NCBI RefSeq assembly: GCF_921293095.1
Contig: NC_060246.1
Span: 132,928,198-132,992,197 of the forward strand
Length of the DNA stretch: 64,000 nt
Direction of reading: 5' to 3'
Source of the DNA: Ischnura elegans
Taxonomy: Eukaryota; Arthropoda; Insecta; Odonata; Coenagrionidae
Below the pieces are notes generated by a model that saw only the letters and a program-made list of their open reading frames with translations, had not been told where the DNA came from and searched no databases. Positions 36,707-50,060 of the stretch are shown here, piece by piece (position 1 is the first letter of the stretch; each line of letters starts with the position of its first letter). A program made the translations under genes and the position numbers.

Positions 36707-36918
36707 TGTGAGGAGGAGTTAAGCGCTGCTTGCCCTTTGACCGGGGCCTGCGTCATCCAGTCTGCGTATCGGGCCTTGGCCTCGCGCACGCAGTCGGCAT
36801 CGCCCCAGTAACAGGCCCACTTCAGTGCAGAGGCCCTCTTCAGCGCCACCAAGTGGTCGCCGTCTGCCGTCCAGCCCACGGAATCGATCAGCAGACGCGA
36901 TACGTTGAGCATGACACC
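36707..36918 (-). CDS. aminopeptidase exon, C-terminal helical domain
   Basis: 212 nt between acceptor tttcag and donor TCACA|gtaagt. It encodes helical repeats with WACYWGDADCVREAKARYADWM; the cysteine pair here commonly forms a disulfide in M1 ectoenzymes. Confidence 0.93.
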
Positions 36919-37780
36919 CTGAAAATCGAATGCAATGAGAGAAACGGTAGTTTGGGATGGGATGGGCAAGCAACTGTAAGCGGACAGTATTGTGCTCGGA
37001 GGAAATCTATACAAGAGTACCCTTGATGGCAGCACAGTATGGAGCATTAGAACCCAAAATTCCTTGTTTTTATAGAAGATAGAAACAGTTAGGAAAAGGT
37101 ACACATATGTAAATATGTCCTGGCAATTCACTTTACTCGTGAGTATTCACTTTCATGAAAATAATATTTCTAATCGAAATAAAGGGCATAAAAACAAAAG
37201 CTATCGTTATAATCAGTCAATAAGACCACTTAGACTCAATACATGATACCGTACTTTGCCTTTTAAGGCATTGGTCAATATTTGACAATAAGGAAATACA
37301 TTCAATTGTAAAAGAGGCAGATAATGGCAGAACACTTTACATGCTGTTCACTCAGACGCGAAATCACAACTCATTAAATGAATGCGATAGGTAAAAGGGA
37401 ATAATGAGTTATCATGAAAACATCTCCCTCATTCAGCCATTCAATCATAATTCAAAATACAAAAATCGCGTTAATTACCGCCCACTTTTTGTGAGATGGT
37501 GACGCAATATCGATCTATCCACTCTTTCGGGAAGAACCTCTCATGGAGAGATGAAATCTCTCAAAGCACTTCAAAAATTAAAAAAAAAAACAATAACAAA
37601 AATAATAGGAAATGATAATAATTTACGAAAATTACGAGTAAATGACGGGAATCGAGCATAAAGAAGGAGAATTGCCGCAGCAAAGCCGGAATTGTCGCCA
37701 CAAGGGATGATAAAGTGCCAAGGCAATTGCCAAAGGATGTGTAGGAAATGCAGACACAGTGTGGGCATCGGGAGGTTTAC

Positions 37781-38067
37781 CTTGAATTCATCATAAACCG
37801 GGGAACTGGTCAGCATGAGATCCAAGTAATTCAGTGCTCGGAACGTGGAGACCCACGGCAAGTAGTCAGTGTCCTTGGTAAGGGTCAGGAATAGGTCGAG
37901 GGCCCGGGCGTACGGCAGGAGCCCGGCCCTGGCCAAATTCAGGGCATCGTCCATCATTTGGGATTTGGCCATGGGCGGAATGACAATAGAGCCTGTCTCT
38001 GCTTGCTCCGCCAGCTGATTCTCGATCAAAGCCCAGTTATCAAGGTCATAGTTCACGCGATACACTC
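37781..38067 (-). CDS. aminopeptidase exon, start of C-terminal helical domain
   Basis: 287 nt between acceptor ttgcag and donor TCAAG|gtaaac. It encodes GVYRVNYDLDNWALIENQL, then QMMDDALNLARAGLLPYARALDL and WVSTFRALNYLDLML, the start of the ERAP1-like C-terminal domain. Confidence 0.95.
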
Positions 38068-39498
38068 CTGCAAGGTTTATACAGAGAAAAGTATGACCTT
38101 TGGATGACCCAAACAAAAATCCTTGAAGTGCAAGATAGGCCAAGGAAAGGAGCTACCCACCAAAACCCAGAATATGCGAAAATCACACGCCCGTGGCTTA
38201 GTTTGTGGCGAGCTCTGCCCTCAACTCTCCAAATTATCATAAGTGAGTTAGTAAGGGAGCTGAATTTCATCGCGGTTAAATTAAAGATTATTTATTTTAG
38301 ATGTAAATTTCAGAGCCTTGAGTTTTCCTTCTGTCTGTACCTACTCGTGATGATAACACACGAAGATGCTGTTGTACATGGTGGAGCAAAATTGCGTCAC
38401 GAGATTTTAACCCAGGATAGCTAGCTGATGATATCAGGAACCAAAATTACTGAGGATGTTTAGGTCTAAAATGCACCATTGTTAAACTACATAAACTTTG
38501 AGCCAAGCGCTCCGATTGACCACGTTGCCGCATGCCATGGATCTCCAACTCCGGCAGGCAGAGCATTCGAAGTCCAGAGTGTCCGACAACAGCGCAAACT
38601 CGCGGCCAATGGGAACGCTTGGCTCAAAGTTTCTGTAGTTTAAATATGGTGCGTTTTTGACCTAAGCATCAGTGGTAATTTTATTTCCTACTGGCATCAG
38701 CAACGATTCCAACGATTTGATCCATGGATTTTTCTTTTTAATAGGAAAATCCACCAAAATCGTTGGCACATAATGGCTGATGCCGCTACTATTTTTTCTG
38801 CATTATTTGGAAAAATAAAAAATATATGCAATAAATCTACTACGAAGTGAAGCCTAATTTTATTTAATGTATAAAAATATCTCCCGCTAGAGTTCAGTAA
38901 GGAATTTCCATGAATGCATTTCTCTAAAAGTTAAAGCTGAAAAAGAACTCACGTACTCCATAATTATCAACATTACGACCGTTTTGGCTAAAATCTCTTT
39001 CTCAAGTGCGAAGGGGAACTTTTCTACTCCTTCGTTAGGTCTGAGCGGCCTTTATGCATCAAAATCACTCTAAAAGAAATAAAAAGACGCGTAAGTTCAT
39101 TCATTAGCCTAGTAGCATGATTTATTAATAGATATGTACAACTTAATTTCAAAATGTGTGAACCCGAGAATGGCCGCAAAAATGCACCATGTAACCACCC
39201 AATTTGCGCAAATGCATGACCAGAAAATAGAACCGATTATTTAAAATGCATATTTATTTCATTCATTTGTAAATGTTCTGTTGCGATCCACAAAACTATT
39301 TATGAGATCATTTATTAACTCGTGCATGCTTAACGCGCACCTAGGATTTGAATGAGTACTAGATCAGCAAGTTTTGTTCCATTCACAACGTTAAGAATTA
39401 CTGCTTCTATTTTCCTGACGATGCCGAATGTATTGTACGATGCAATAACGAACAACTGATAGAAAAATATAAAGCCACCAATGTCGCTGTTTACTCAC
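38068..39498 (-). other. aminopeptidase intron
   Basis: Contains the palindromic MITE at 38455-38670; otherwise unremarkable. Confidence 0.8.
38455..38670. mobile_element. palindromic MITE
   Basis: The outer ~60 bp on each side are inverted copies (GATGTTTAGGTC... and its complement, through TTTGAGCCAAGCG). The middle ~90 bp is single copy and GC-richer. Class not assigned. Confidence 0.7.
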
Positions 39499-39709
39499 CA
39501 GTCTCCTTAATGTTGAGCAGCATCCAAATCTTTCCCTTGGGAAGACCATTGATGGTGGTGGCTTTGCCTTCGTCGGGGCGCATCCACAGGGCGGGTAGAG
39601 TGTTCTCGAAGTTTGGATTGTCCTGCGTCGTGTACGTCACCGGAATCCACCATTTTGGCACCGCCTTGGTCTTGTCGGCTTTGTTATCGGCGGTGATCAC
39701 GAAACGTTC
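39499..39709 (-). CDS. aminopeptidase exon, beta-sandwich domain
   Basis: 211 nt between acceptor aaacag and donor ACTG|gtgagt. It encodes ERFVITADN, KWWIPVTYTTQ and KGKIWMLLNIKETG, matching the domain III strand pattern of M1 peptidases. Confidence 0.94.
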
Positions 39710-41462
39710 CTGTTTGGAGTAATAGGAAGGGCTCATAGATATGGTTCGAAACCTTTCCCAGAATTGATGGGGAGTAGCTACATTATTTTTCTTTTGAATT
39801 TTATTATTTAAATAATTTTCTTCCTCACAAACAGTAATCCAATGAGAGTAAGAGCAATACGAATTCCACCCGCTTGCGACGAGCGGTCAGGAGAATGCAG
39901 TGACCGTCCTGCTGCTCTATGCACTGCAAAATTGACGAAATGTTTGCCCTCAAGAATCACACAATGGCCATAGACAAAGAGTATGTAACCACTCAGTCAT
40001 TCATTTTCAATCCCACAATTCATACATGGCGATGGCATGAGGATTTAGGGTGGACATAGATGTCTCAAATTTTTTTGACCAATTAGGACTGCTGATTTGC
40101 GTTAGGGCAACTTTCCCAGAAAAATAGATTTTACCGATCCGCCCTAAGGTATAGTCACAAGCACGGAATTGGATAGTATTAAGTGAGGCCCCAAAATAAT
40201 TTCTGGCCACGTATTTGCCGCACTTTACCCCTGATACAAGCCACATACTTAGAGCCCATGGTATTTGTATGGGGTATATTATTAGGTGAAACACTCCGAT
40301 CCTAAAAAAATTCTGGTTACCGCTTTGCTGATGAATGTGATGACTAATCCTCGTTATACTTAATTTTTTCAGTAATGCTGAGTAGAATATAAAGAAAATA
40401 TTATTGAATCGCAGGAAAAAGGAATGGTGAGGAAGGTCTCCAGAACGAGGGATGAAAGAATTTGAGAAGAACGAAAAAAGTAAAAAAGATACGCAAGTGG
40501 GAAAGAGAGTAGAATATGAAAAAAGAACAAAAAGAAATCGGTTGAACGAAGAAGTTACGTTAAAGAAGCTCAGAAAGAATAAGAAACCGTAATTAGGGGT
40601 GGAACGAAAGTATAAAAATTTGAATTTCATGAAAGATTTTCTCGCTATTTTCTAGCTTATGTTTTTATTCATCTTTATTACTGGAAATAATTCCGATAAA
40701 AATCGCCCGAACAGAATATCTGGAGTTGAACCGTTCCGAGTTAATCCGGATTATCCACGCTTTTCTGCATTTGACGGCTTTAGTTAAAATAAACATGGGA
40801 ACAATTACGGAGGCGAAAATCGAATTTCCTTTGTTCTCGACCGCAATCAGCGCTCATAGACTCCGCCACTAAGTAAATATTAGAAGAGGGATCGTGGAAG
40901 CTGCGCGGCAACCGAAAGCTAAGGCAACATTGAAACCACGTGATGCTCTGCTGTGATCCCAAAAGTAGGTCGGAGACGGTCAATTCAAGCCTTGAAAAAA
41001 TCAGGTGAAAATAGAAGCCCGATTCATTTTGATAAGAGCCCTCAATATAGTGTAAATAAAATATTCGCGATAAATACAATCACTACTACTATTTATTCAA
41101 TCATGTTGTAGGAATTAGTTGTCTTCCTAATTATGGAAGCGATTTGGTGTGCAAAGTCATGTCACCTCTGAGTTTTTGAATACTCACAGCAGGTTAAGTA
41201 GCGTAAAACCAACATAAACTCTCTTCAATTATCTCAACTAATGGTGATATTTTATGGATACGTTTTTTTTACTCCGCGAAAGAAAACCAACCGCGCTACT
41301 TTAAAGTGGGGTAAAGAGCAACGATAGGGGTCCTTACTCCAACTGCGACTCAAGTGGTGTGCAAGGTAATTCGCCGATTTCTCGCGAATAATGTGGCTGT
41401 TGTGAATACCAATAACAAAATATCACCTAAAACCGCCTCTATTGCGTGCTAACATACATAAC

Positions 41463-41509
41463 ATAAGTTGAATTCCAAAGGGAATAGTTTCCTTAGGAAT
41501 TCAACTTAT
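41463..41509. repeat. small perfect hairpin
   Basis: ATAAGTTGAATTCC and its exact complement are separated by 19 nt, with AAGG/CCTT extending the stem inward. Confidence 0.7.
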
Positions 41510-42320
41510 CTTTTCAGAGGATTTTCTTTTTTCTTTTTCAGAGGGTCTTCTTGTGAGGATTTCTTTGCCAAGGAAATCTCTTTTTTCAGTGAACGAGCAA
41601 TCCAACTAAATCAACTTGAGGTGCCAACGACGGTCAAATGATCTTGAGAATCAGACCTAACATGTATGAAACTCAATCGACACATCAGCTATTTGCATTT
41701 GTCGGATTGAGCCCAATGCCTTCTATCTTTCGCCGAAAGCTTTTGAAAATTAAGCTGCTTTCCCTCCATGCCGTGAATTTAGTGCGGGTTTCAAAGGTAG
41801 GAGATGAAACTGTACTGTCAATGGTATTATCCTGTGAGTACTATTATCCACGTCGGTGGGCGTATCGGCCTAGTGCTCGCCAACTCTCTGGATTTCTCTT
41901 TGGATTCGTAATTACATTTTTAATTTGAATAAAAACCCACGCTTAATGTAAGATTTAACTTAACAAGCTGAAGCGAAGGAAAAGGATTTCTTTTACGTAA
42001 TGTCCAAAGCGGCTCACCTCCATCTTCTTCCTTTGAACTCCGCGCTTAATCCTCAAAATGAAACGAATTTCTTGTCAATGGAGCCGTGCGGTAACGACCT
42101 AACAACACTCTATGCTATGCTCATTTTTGAAAACTACCGCAGCTGAGATGCAGTCCAGATTGCACCCGCATATATCACCATCGTCCCATTACGAAACCAA
42201 GGAAAGGGGAGTTTTCACATCCACTAATACAAGAGAGTTGTTTATTTTTTTAACTACTTTAATTTTGGATGTTCTTTGCCGAAGCTTCAATTAAAGTTTT
42301 TAAACGTTGGTTGCCTATAA

Positions 42321-44319
42321 CCCTGTCGATTTCTGTAACAATAAAGTCTGTTCATTGTCTGTCAGTTGGCTGTTCGTTCCCTGTTCCCTGACCAAGAGAG
42401 AACAGGCAGGTGACTGTTCGTAGAATGTAAATTGGAACGCCTTGTCTGTTCCTTGTCTGTGAGAAAAGGGCTACTTGTCTGTTCCCTCCCTGTTAAGAAA
42501 GCGGCATTCTCTGTTCCTTACCTGTTGGACCACAGACAATGAACAGGCAGGGGACTGTGCGCTGTCAGTTCATTGCCTGTTTTCTTAGGTTGTTTGTTCC
42601 CTGTTCCTTGACCAAGAGAGAACAGTCAGGCGACTGTTCGTAGAATGTAAATTGGAACGCCTTGTCTGTTCCTTGTCTGTGACAATGTGGGAAGATGGTT
42701 ATTTGTCTGTTCTCTCCCTATGCGCATACTTTGTTCCTTAACTGTTCGCTGTTGCTAAGTTGGACATAATAGACAAGAGATAATTGATGTTAAAATAGAA
42801 TTAAAAGTTGAAATTTATTTGAATGATTGTAAGAAAAACTTTTATTGTGCTTTTCCACATATTCCATTAGTTATAAAAATCTTGAATAGTTGCAGAAAAG
42901 CAAGCTTTGTCATCATTAACAGAACAACCACTACATCAACAAATATTTCACATGCCTTCATCAAAGAAATATGTACTTCCTTAAATTAATACAACTCGGA
43001 TTCTGCACTATGTCAATATAATACGTGTGATTTTAAAAGAGAAACACGCCTTTGAAGAATATTTATGAACACGATGATTTCACTTCTCACAAACAAACCT
43101 ACAAGAAAGACAGTCCTCTGACAATGTTTGTTGGTTCTTATTGGCGACGTAACGCACATACGCATAATACAAATACAATACAAATATCAGTAATTCAAAA
43201 ACTTAAGAGACACAATAAATTATTAAATAAACACACTCAAGAACAAATATCACTTCACGACTTTCACTATCACTGAATGGATGCACGAATTACTTAATTC
43301 GTCACTTATCGCATTTAGCACAGGTTAAATAATAATCAAATAAATAACTGTTTTCTCCGCAACCAACAACTTCACCACAACACAGTCGACCATGTGCTCG
43401 TAAACTGTCAGGATAACGGTATCGGTTATTGGCGTCATTGTTTGCGTTTGCTATCTTCTATAGGTAGGTAGCAGCACCACGCTATCTTTCCGTCCTTGTT
43501 GAGAACCTGTTCACTAGCTGTTCACTGTTTTCTGTTCGTACCCTGTACCGTGAAACGGACTATGAACCGGCCCTTGCCTGTTGACTGTCCGTTCACTGTT
43601 GTCTGTTCGTTCACTGTTGTCTGTTCGTTCCCAGTCCGCTGAAACCACAGAGTACATACTCTTTGGCTGAAACATACGGCCCCAGCCTGTAATTGGCGAA
43701 GTAAAGTATTTAACGTGCGTAAGCCGAGCAGATAGCTAATATAATTTGCGTGCTCACTTCAATAACCGTCATCCGTGGTTGATGGTAATCGTGATAATGA
43801 ATTCAACCGTATATAATTACTGTTTAAGTAGATGATATTTTCTTTGGATTCAATCAAACTTCCTTGTACTCAATTAAATTTGGATTAATCCAAATTGTTG
43901 TCCAAATTCCGAAACTTAAAACAATTGTTCGTACGTTGTTCATAATCTGTTCTCAAAATCTCCAAAAGGTTCCAAACTGACAGCGAACAGGCATCATTTT
44001 TACGTAAATCGATAGTGTGTTTAGTGTTTGTTCACTGTTGTCTGTTCATTCCCTGTTCGGTGAAACATACTACCAACCGGCCCCTGCCTGTTAAAAGCTT
44101 GTTCACTATTGTTCCCGAAATGCTTGTTGCCCGCCTGTTAAGGAACAAGCTGCAAACAGAGTACAAACTGTTGGTAGGCTGTTCGTAAGTTGTTCCTACT
44201 TGTGAGTGACCCGAGATTGTTCGTTGGCTGTTTATACTCTGTTCACTAATCTCCAACAGGCTATCAACAGACTTCAAACGGACAGCGAACAGGCATTGTT
44301 GTTTCAGAAATCGACAGGG
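42321..44319. mobile_element. 2-kb CTGTTC-rich element with terminal inverted repeats
   Basis: Both ends read CCCTGTCGATTTCTG inward (15 exact bases, then partial match). Just inside, dense repeats of CTGTTC, GTCTGTTC and GAACAG appear. They include a two-copy ~220-bp tandem repeat (ACCAAGAGAGAACAG at 42391 and 42611) and, near the right end, two related sub-terminal copies (CAGCGAACAGGCAT at about 43981 and 44284). The middle (42760-43430) is AT-rich and unique. No transposase is encoded and no clear target duplication was found. Confidence 0.65.
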
Positions 44320-46362
44320 AAGCAGGTGCCGCGGCCACTATACCCATATAGAGGACTACTTTAAGAAAAAAAAACAAATGCAATAAACAATTGGGCCGAA
44401 AAAATTTTCGTCCAACACCTTATTTAGTTTAGGTATCATCTAAGCTTAGAAAATCATTATGAAAAAACTCATCAACATGTCTCACCTCATAATGAAAACT
44501 CTGAGAAAAGATTAGCTGATAGGAGAATTGAGTGGAGAGCTGCGTCAAACCAATCTCAGGATTGTTGACCACTGATGATGATATCTACGCTTACACCCAT
44601 TGAGAGGAATTCCTCCAAATATGTTTCCTCTTCAGAATGCTTCCATGTTTACGGAAACAACCCAATCTACTCATGGAACTGGGAGTTAAAACAGACATGA
44701 GGCGTAAAGGTTAATCTCCATATCGTGGGAGATACATCGCTCATATTGTACCTGCACAAGACAGAACATTGAGGAGCCACCAGAATTTCCCCTATGTAAA
44801 GATTACAGGATATCAAATATAACAGTTTATTTATATATTTTCGATGTTATCAAAGATCGATCATATAAAAGTAAACAATTGAATATACTATTTTGTCACC
44901 TCACCAGCGAAAATTTGCATGTTTAAAAACGCCGATGGAATTAATAACAGCTATTTAGATGATTACCGTAACATGACTGAACAATCGGGAAGTCAAATTA
45001 AAACTGAGGAATTCTATATGAAAAATTCGCCTTGACCGCGATCCCGGTTTTTATTTTTGAGGGAATTTTTTCTCTGACTTTTCCTCTGGGGATTTCCGCC
45101 GATTTGTGAACTGCGGGTCACTCCGTAAAGTTATCACAGTGACTCGTCCCGGTATTCTATAATCATAGAAAAGCTTCCCAACGGTGGGCGACTAGCACGA
45201 ATAAATGCTCGCTTGGTTAAAATAAGCAAAAAATTAAAGCAAAAACTTTAGAAAATGATGATTTAACAGCATTCGGCTGTTTATAAACAATAGAAACGCG
45301 GATTGCATTTATTACTATTACAAAGAGGAACTGCAAGTAACCCTACGCTCGGCATTAAAGGCGAGTTTATTCGTATAGTTATCCCTTCGCAATCTTGATT
45401 TCTTCTCTGCAATTTCATTTTATAATAGCCACGGTGGTTTTTACCCATAGATGTAATTCTGCATGAATCCACGCTCAAGTTACAAATCACAAATCACTGA
45501 AGAATAGCACTGAAGTAAGTGCCAAGGAAACTTCGATCCCAAGAAATTCTACACTAATTCAAAATCAATCAAACCGTGCACTCTTTTTTTCATTATTTAC
45601 CCACGTTACCGGACGACTTTCTCCATGAGTGCCTCAATGCACCCAAAGGCATTGTAATCTCATGCTACACACTACCAAAGGTTAGTTGTCCGACAATTTT
45701 GCATATAAACTGCCTAGAGATGTAACTTAGTCCGTACGACAGATAACGTCTCCGATAAGAGTAGATTAGGGGGAGTGGAATGCGTAGGAGGAGTTAGGGA
45801 AAGGAATGGAGAAGCAAGTGAGCACATTGAAGGTGGATTGGCCTAACATGACACATCAGCGTAGACATGGGATCCCTAAACTAATCGGACAATCGACTCT
45901 ACGTGGAGCATCGAGCTGGTATTAAAAAAACTCCACGTCTTCTCATCGTCAACGCTGTAAAATTAGGGAGAACACTCCCTTCATCATTCACTAAAGTGAA
46001 TAACCGGAAGCCAATGTGACTGCATCGAGTAGGCCCCAGTCTTTGCTGCAGGCGCTTTAATTATGCTTCCACTTATTTATTGATTTTCATATATATCCAT
46101 ATAGTGGTAATAAGCGCAGAGCAATCACCTTATTACAAAAAAATTTCAATAGAATATTTGCAGACGCGAGGAATAACACTAAGTTCGGAAATCGATAAAT
46201 TTTAGCATCAAAATAAATTGCTCTAAACAGCCCCAATTATTTATTGCATCACAGAGCAATGTGGATATATTTGCCGCAATATACGTTGAGTGGTGACTTA
46301 TTTAAATCCACGTAAATGTGGTGTGTGAAAGCACATGCAATGGCCCACTGGATATCCTCTAT

Positions 46363-46930
46363 CAGTGGCGCAGTGAGGGGGAGGTTTTCGGGGATAAACC
46401 CCCCCCCCTCAAGAGCTCAGAGAGATTTCTTAAGTTTCATCCATTTCACCTAATTTGATTAATATTACTTATACAATAGCAGAGATGCCGACTTACAAAA
46501 AGTATTGGGGGGGGCCCAAACCGGGGATCTTGCCCCGGGAAATTTTATAAGTAGTGAGTTTTAAGTTTTTTAAGCATTTTAGGAGAGTCATATGATCAAC
46601 ATTAGAACCCTGATAACTCGAATCTCGATATCTGGACACTCCGGGGAAAATCGACAAGCCTGACACATTTCTTCCCCACACCCATAACGAATTTTTGAGG
46701 GGGGTCGGGCCCCCTCACGCCCATGGAGTCGGCGCCACCGTACAATAGTGTAAGCATGAATAAAATATCCCTCAGAAGGCCGCTCACCATTTTGAACCAT
46801 TTATCCGAAAATTTTTCTAGGAGCGGCCCCCCGCACCTCCCGCTTACCCTGGAGGGTATTCCACTCCCTCAAACACCCCAAAGTTTTACGCCTAAAACCC
46901 CCCTAGCAATAATTCCTAGCTGTGCCCCTG
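46363..46930. mobile_element. hAT-like MITE with perfect 8-bp target duplication
   Basis: Starts CAGTGGCGCAGTG, ends in AGCTGTGCCCCTG, and is flanked by exact TCCTCTAT copies (46355-46362 and 46931-46938). Contains G/C homopolymer runs and no gene. It ends 207 bp from an aminopeptidase exon. Confidence 0.85.
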
Positions 46931-47136
46931 TCCTCTATTGTAACATTCTTGCTCGAGGAATCCAAATTAATTAAAGTCATATGGAATTTTTTTCCTCTGC
47001 AATGAAAGCCTTCATCATAATCGTCGATGATACCATCCCACCCGCGATAATCGTCAACTTTCCAGTGAATAGACCCATCCGTTTCCAAAATTCGTGCACT
47101 TCCGTACGCTTTCGCGATGACTGCACCTGAGCTCAC

Positions 47137-47402
47137 CTGCGAGAGAGAGGCAGAGCCGTCCTCGTAATTTCGGGCGACGTTGACCACCGGGAAGCCCGTC
47201 TGCAGCGTCCATGTGTCCATCACCTCCTTCACTGTCATGTCCGCTGGGAGGGAGCCGTCTTGGTGCGCCTGAGTGGTCAGCGATGCCCACAGGTCGTCTT
47301 GGACGGCGTTGCCGTAGCTGAAGGCGGTCAGGTAAGACTTGAGACCCGCCCGGAACGTTTCCTCTCCAAGGAAGTGGTTCATCATCCTAATGATCGATGC
47401 TC
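47137..47402 (-). CDS. aminopeptidase exon, end of catalytic domain
   Basis: 266 nt between acceptor cctgcag and donor CGCAG|gtgagc. It encodes ASIIRMMNHFLGEETFRAGL through VMDTWTLQTGFPVVNV, where the thermolysin-like domain gives way to the small beta domain. Confidence 0.95.
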
Positions 47403-48654
47403 CTGCAGGAAAAATAACAATCGTACCAACAAAATGAAATTTATCATAACCAGTGATGACCAGGAATCAAATAAATTAATAGAATAGGGGATTTACACAA
47501 AAAAGTGAAATCTTTTCGTTTCAAAAGTAATGAAAACCGTGGATAATCCACAATTTATAACAAAACCAAGTAGGTATGATATTATCAGGACCCCGTTGCG
47601 AAGAAGGATGGTTAAGGAAAGGTGTGAGGCAAAGTTTTGGTCTGTTTCCAAAAATTCCCAATGTTTTAAATTTGTAAACTATCAAATAAATCATAAAAAA
47701 AGCGCCAAGAGTGAAAATCCATGGTGAAACAATTATCATTCTGTGATTTCCCGATAACGTGTGAGTCATAGTAGAGATATATTCTGAGGAAAATTCAAAT
47801 ATATATCGTAAGGATCGTAATGGCTAAGTGTTGGATGAAAACCAATTTATATTATAGAACAGCCTAAGTGAACAGGGCTTTATCCAAACAGAGGAATCTA
47901 CTCACAGCTTGGAATTTAAGCGTTGAAATAAGTTAGCAGTTAACCAAGACCTACATTTGGGGCATAATTCTTTTTGGTGATGATGGATGGACGATGGCAG
48001 TAATGGGTAAGTCAAGATTGGAAGCTTTCAAAACGTGGAGCACAGTAGAATGATTGCGATTTGCGAGTAATCCGAATAATGAGGCGAAATGATCTAATTA
48101 AAACAACCGCGGTAGGACAAGAGGACGGAAAGAACGGCAGTGAAAGGCCTTGAATGAGAAATAAGAAGCAGGTAATGGGGATGTGAAGCAATCGATGAGA
48201 AAATCTAAAAAAAAGTTTGGTATCTAAGAGTTATAAGCATATTAAAACATTAATCCACAAGAGAACTCGAACAAATATACTCATTGCAAACTACTAATGA
48301 TGATTGGTGAATGATATTATGGTATTTGGAGGAGGAGACCGACAGTTACGCCATTATCGCCGTAGGGAATGGTAGGCTAAGAAGAGTGGAGAGAAACCCG
48401 GCGTCGACATTAACCTTCTCTTGACGGAAGGCGCCGAGACCTAACGTCCCATCCGACGGACAGAGTTTTGCTCTCGAAGTTTCCTCAACATAGCACTTTG
48501 TAGTGATCGGGCCAATTTTGAAAAATATCTCCCAGGACTGAAAACCGGACCTGCCAGGTATGAAGCCAAAATTTTAGCCACCATATAGGAGATAGGAATA
48601 GGTTATGATGATTCCACGACATTAGACAGTTATTTGTTGGTAGCATGCCCTCAC
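47403..48654 (-). other. aminopeptidase intron
   Basis: No feature recognised. Confidence 0.8.
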
Positions 48655-48811
48655 CTTTTCCGTAAGATATCCTATCAAACATTTGGCGAATCTGGTTGGG
48701 ATCGTCCACTTCCACCGATATGGGGTGAGATGAATTCAATGCGTCCAGGGAAAAGACATCTTGAATCTCGTTGTACGGGAACTGGTCCAGGATCTTCCAC
48801 GTTGGCTCGAC
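48655..48811 (-). CDS. aminopeptidase exon with catalytic tyrosine
   Basis: 157 nt between acceptor attcag and donor AAAAG|gtgagg. It encodes VEPTWKILDQF, then SSHPISVEVDDPNQIRQMFD and ISYGK. The Tyr of ISYGKGA is the transition-state-stabilising residue in this family. Confidence 0.95.
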
Positions 48812-49430
48812 CTGAATGAACGAAAATATATGTAGTTATTGCTTTGCTACCTTTAAAACTTAGACGCCATGCAACCACATTTCCAGTACATACGCATTTT
48901 CGGATTTCTCGCCGAATTCCAAACGGGAATAAAAATGAAATTTATTATGAATATAAATAAATTTATTTGGAGAGACAAAGAAAAAGTGGTTTACAATTCG
49001 CAAAATATATTCCGGAACTCTTTGAAGACATCACATGTAGATAGTTCGTTCTACAAAAGAAAGGGATAAAAGTCTATGATTTTCAATAAAAGTAAACATT
49101 CCTTCATAAATCATAGCTTTACGAGAGAATATACATATAACAGGTAAGGCAGATGAATATTCATCAAATTTGAGCCGCTTGTAACTCAAAATTAGACTAA
49201 AATCGCATATGTAAAACATAAGATAAAAATTCATTCGTTATCTCTCTAAGGGCATTAGCATGCCAATACTATTATTGTCATATGCATCATAGCATTGACA
49301 AGTAAGCTACTACTCGTGAGAAAAGACAATTATTAAAAAAATTAAATAAAGTAATCAATCAAAGATACGAAAAAAATCATCCTGAAGTCTCCGTGAAGGG
49401 CAGTAAAGTATTTCAAAATGATAAAAAATT

Positions 49431-49522
49431 TCCTTCGGGCCGGATTTGAACCAGCGGCCTATGGATATCTGAATAACATTTCCTTCTACAGTCCACCGCT
49501 CTACCAACTGAGCTACCGAAGG
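49431..49522 (-). tRNA. tRNA-Tyr (GTA), copy 1
   Basis: Acceptor stem CCTTCGG/CCGAAGG with discriminator A, box A TAGCTCAGTTGG, anticodon loop CTGTAGA (anticodon GTA), box B GGTTCAAATCC. A 19-nt intron follows CTGTAG and ends before ATCCATAGG, the usual place for eukaryotic tRNA-Tyr introns; the mature length is 73 nt. A TTTTTT Pol III terminator lies a few bases after the 3' end. Confidence 0.95.
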
Positions 49523-49970
49523 AGTTATTAATGTGAGGAAAAAGAGAAAATGTATAACAACTTAGATTATCGAATTAAAAATGTGTAATAAATATTTGCC
49601 TATTTAAATTCATTCGTCTCTGAATTATCCTTCGCTGTTGTAAATGCCACAAGAATCATCAAGGTGTGTAGATCATGCAGTATAATATCAAATCACCAGA
49701 TCCGTGAGCCTTTCTTTTTGGCCCGAAACAAAAAAATCACTTTTGTAAAATATGCAATAAAAATTCAGTCATTATCTCCCTAACTGAATCAGGGCGCCGA
49801 AACTGTGAATGTTATATGTACCACAGCATCGTCAAGAAAGCCACTACTCTACTACTCACGAGAAAAGGCTATTAATATAAATATAAAATAGAGAAATGAA
49901 TCAAAGATACGAAAAAAGAATCCTGAAATCTCCGTGAGGGGCAATGGTTTTTCAATTTGAGAAAAAAATT

Positions 49971-50060
49971 TCCTTCGGGCCGGATTTGAACCAGCGGCCT
50001 ATGGATATCTGAATCGTTTCCTTCTACAGTCCACCGCTCTACCAACTGAGCTACCGAAGG
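49971..50060 (-). tRNA. tRNA-Tyr (GTA), copy 2
   Basis: Same mature sequence as copy 1 with a 17-nt intron (aaggaaacgattcagat). A T-run terminator follows the 3' end. It lies 540 bp from copy 1 as a tandem unit. Confidence 0.95.

Larger units (their letters stand above)
39710..47136 (-). other. aminopeptidase intron, largest in the lower half
   Basis: Carries the 2-kb CTGTTC-rich element (42321-44319), a hAT-like MITE (46363-46930) and a small hairpin at 41463-41509 (14-bp perfect arms, ATAAGTTGAATTCC). No gene is recognised. Confidence 0.8.

Noticed and set aside
40007-40630. 207-codon minus-strand reading frame in an aminopeptidase intron
   Set aside because: Phe/Ser/Leu-rich translation of a purine-rich AT stretch; no domain, no splice logic.
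41638-41928. 96-codon plus-strand frame
   Set aside because: No recognisable motif and no coding-like context.
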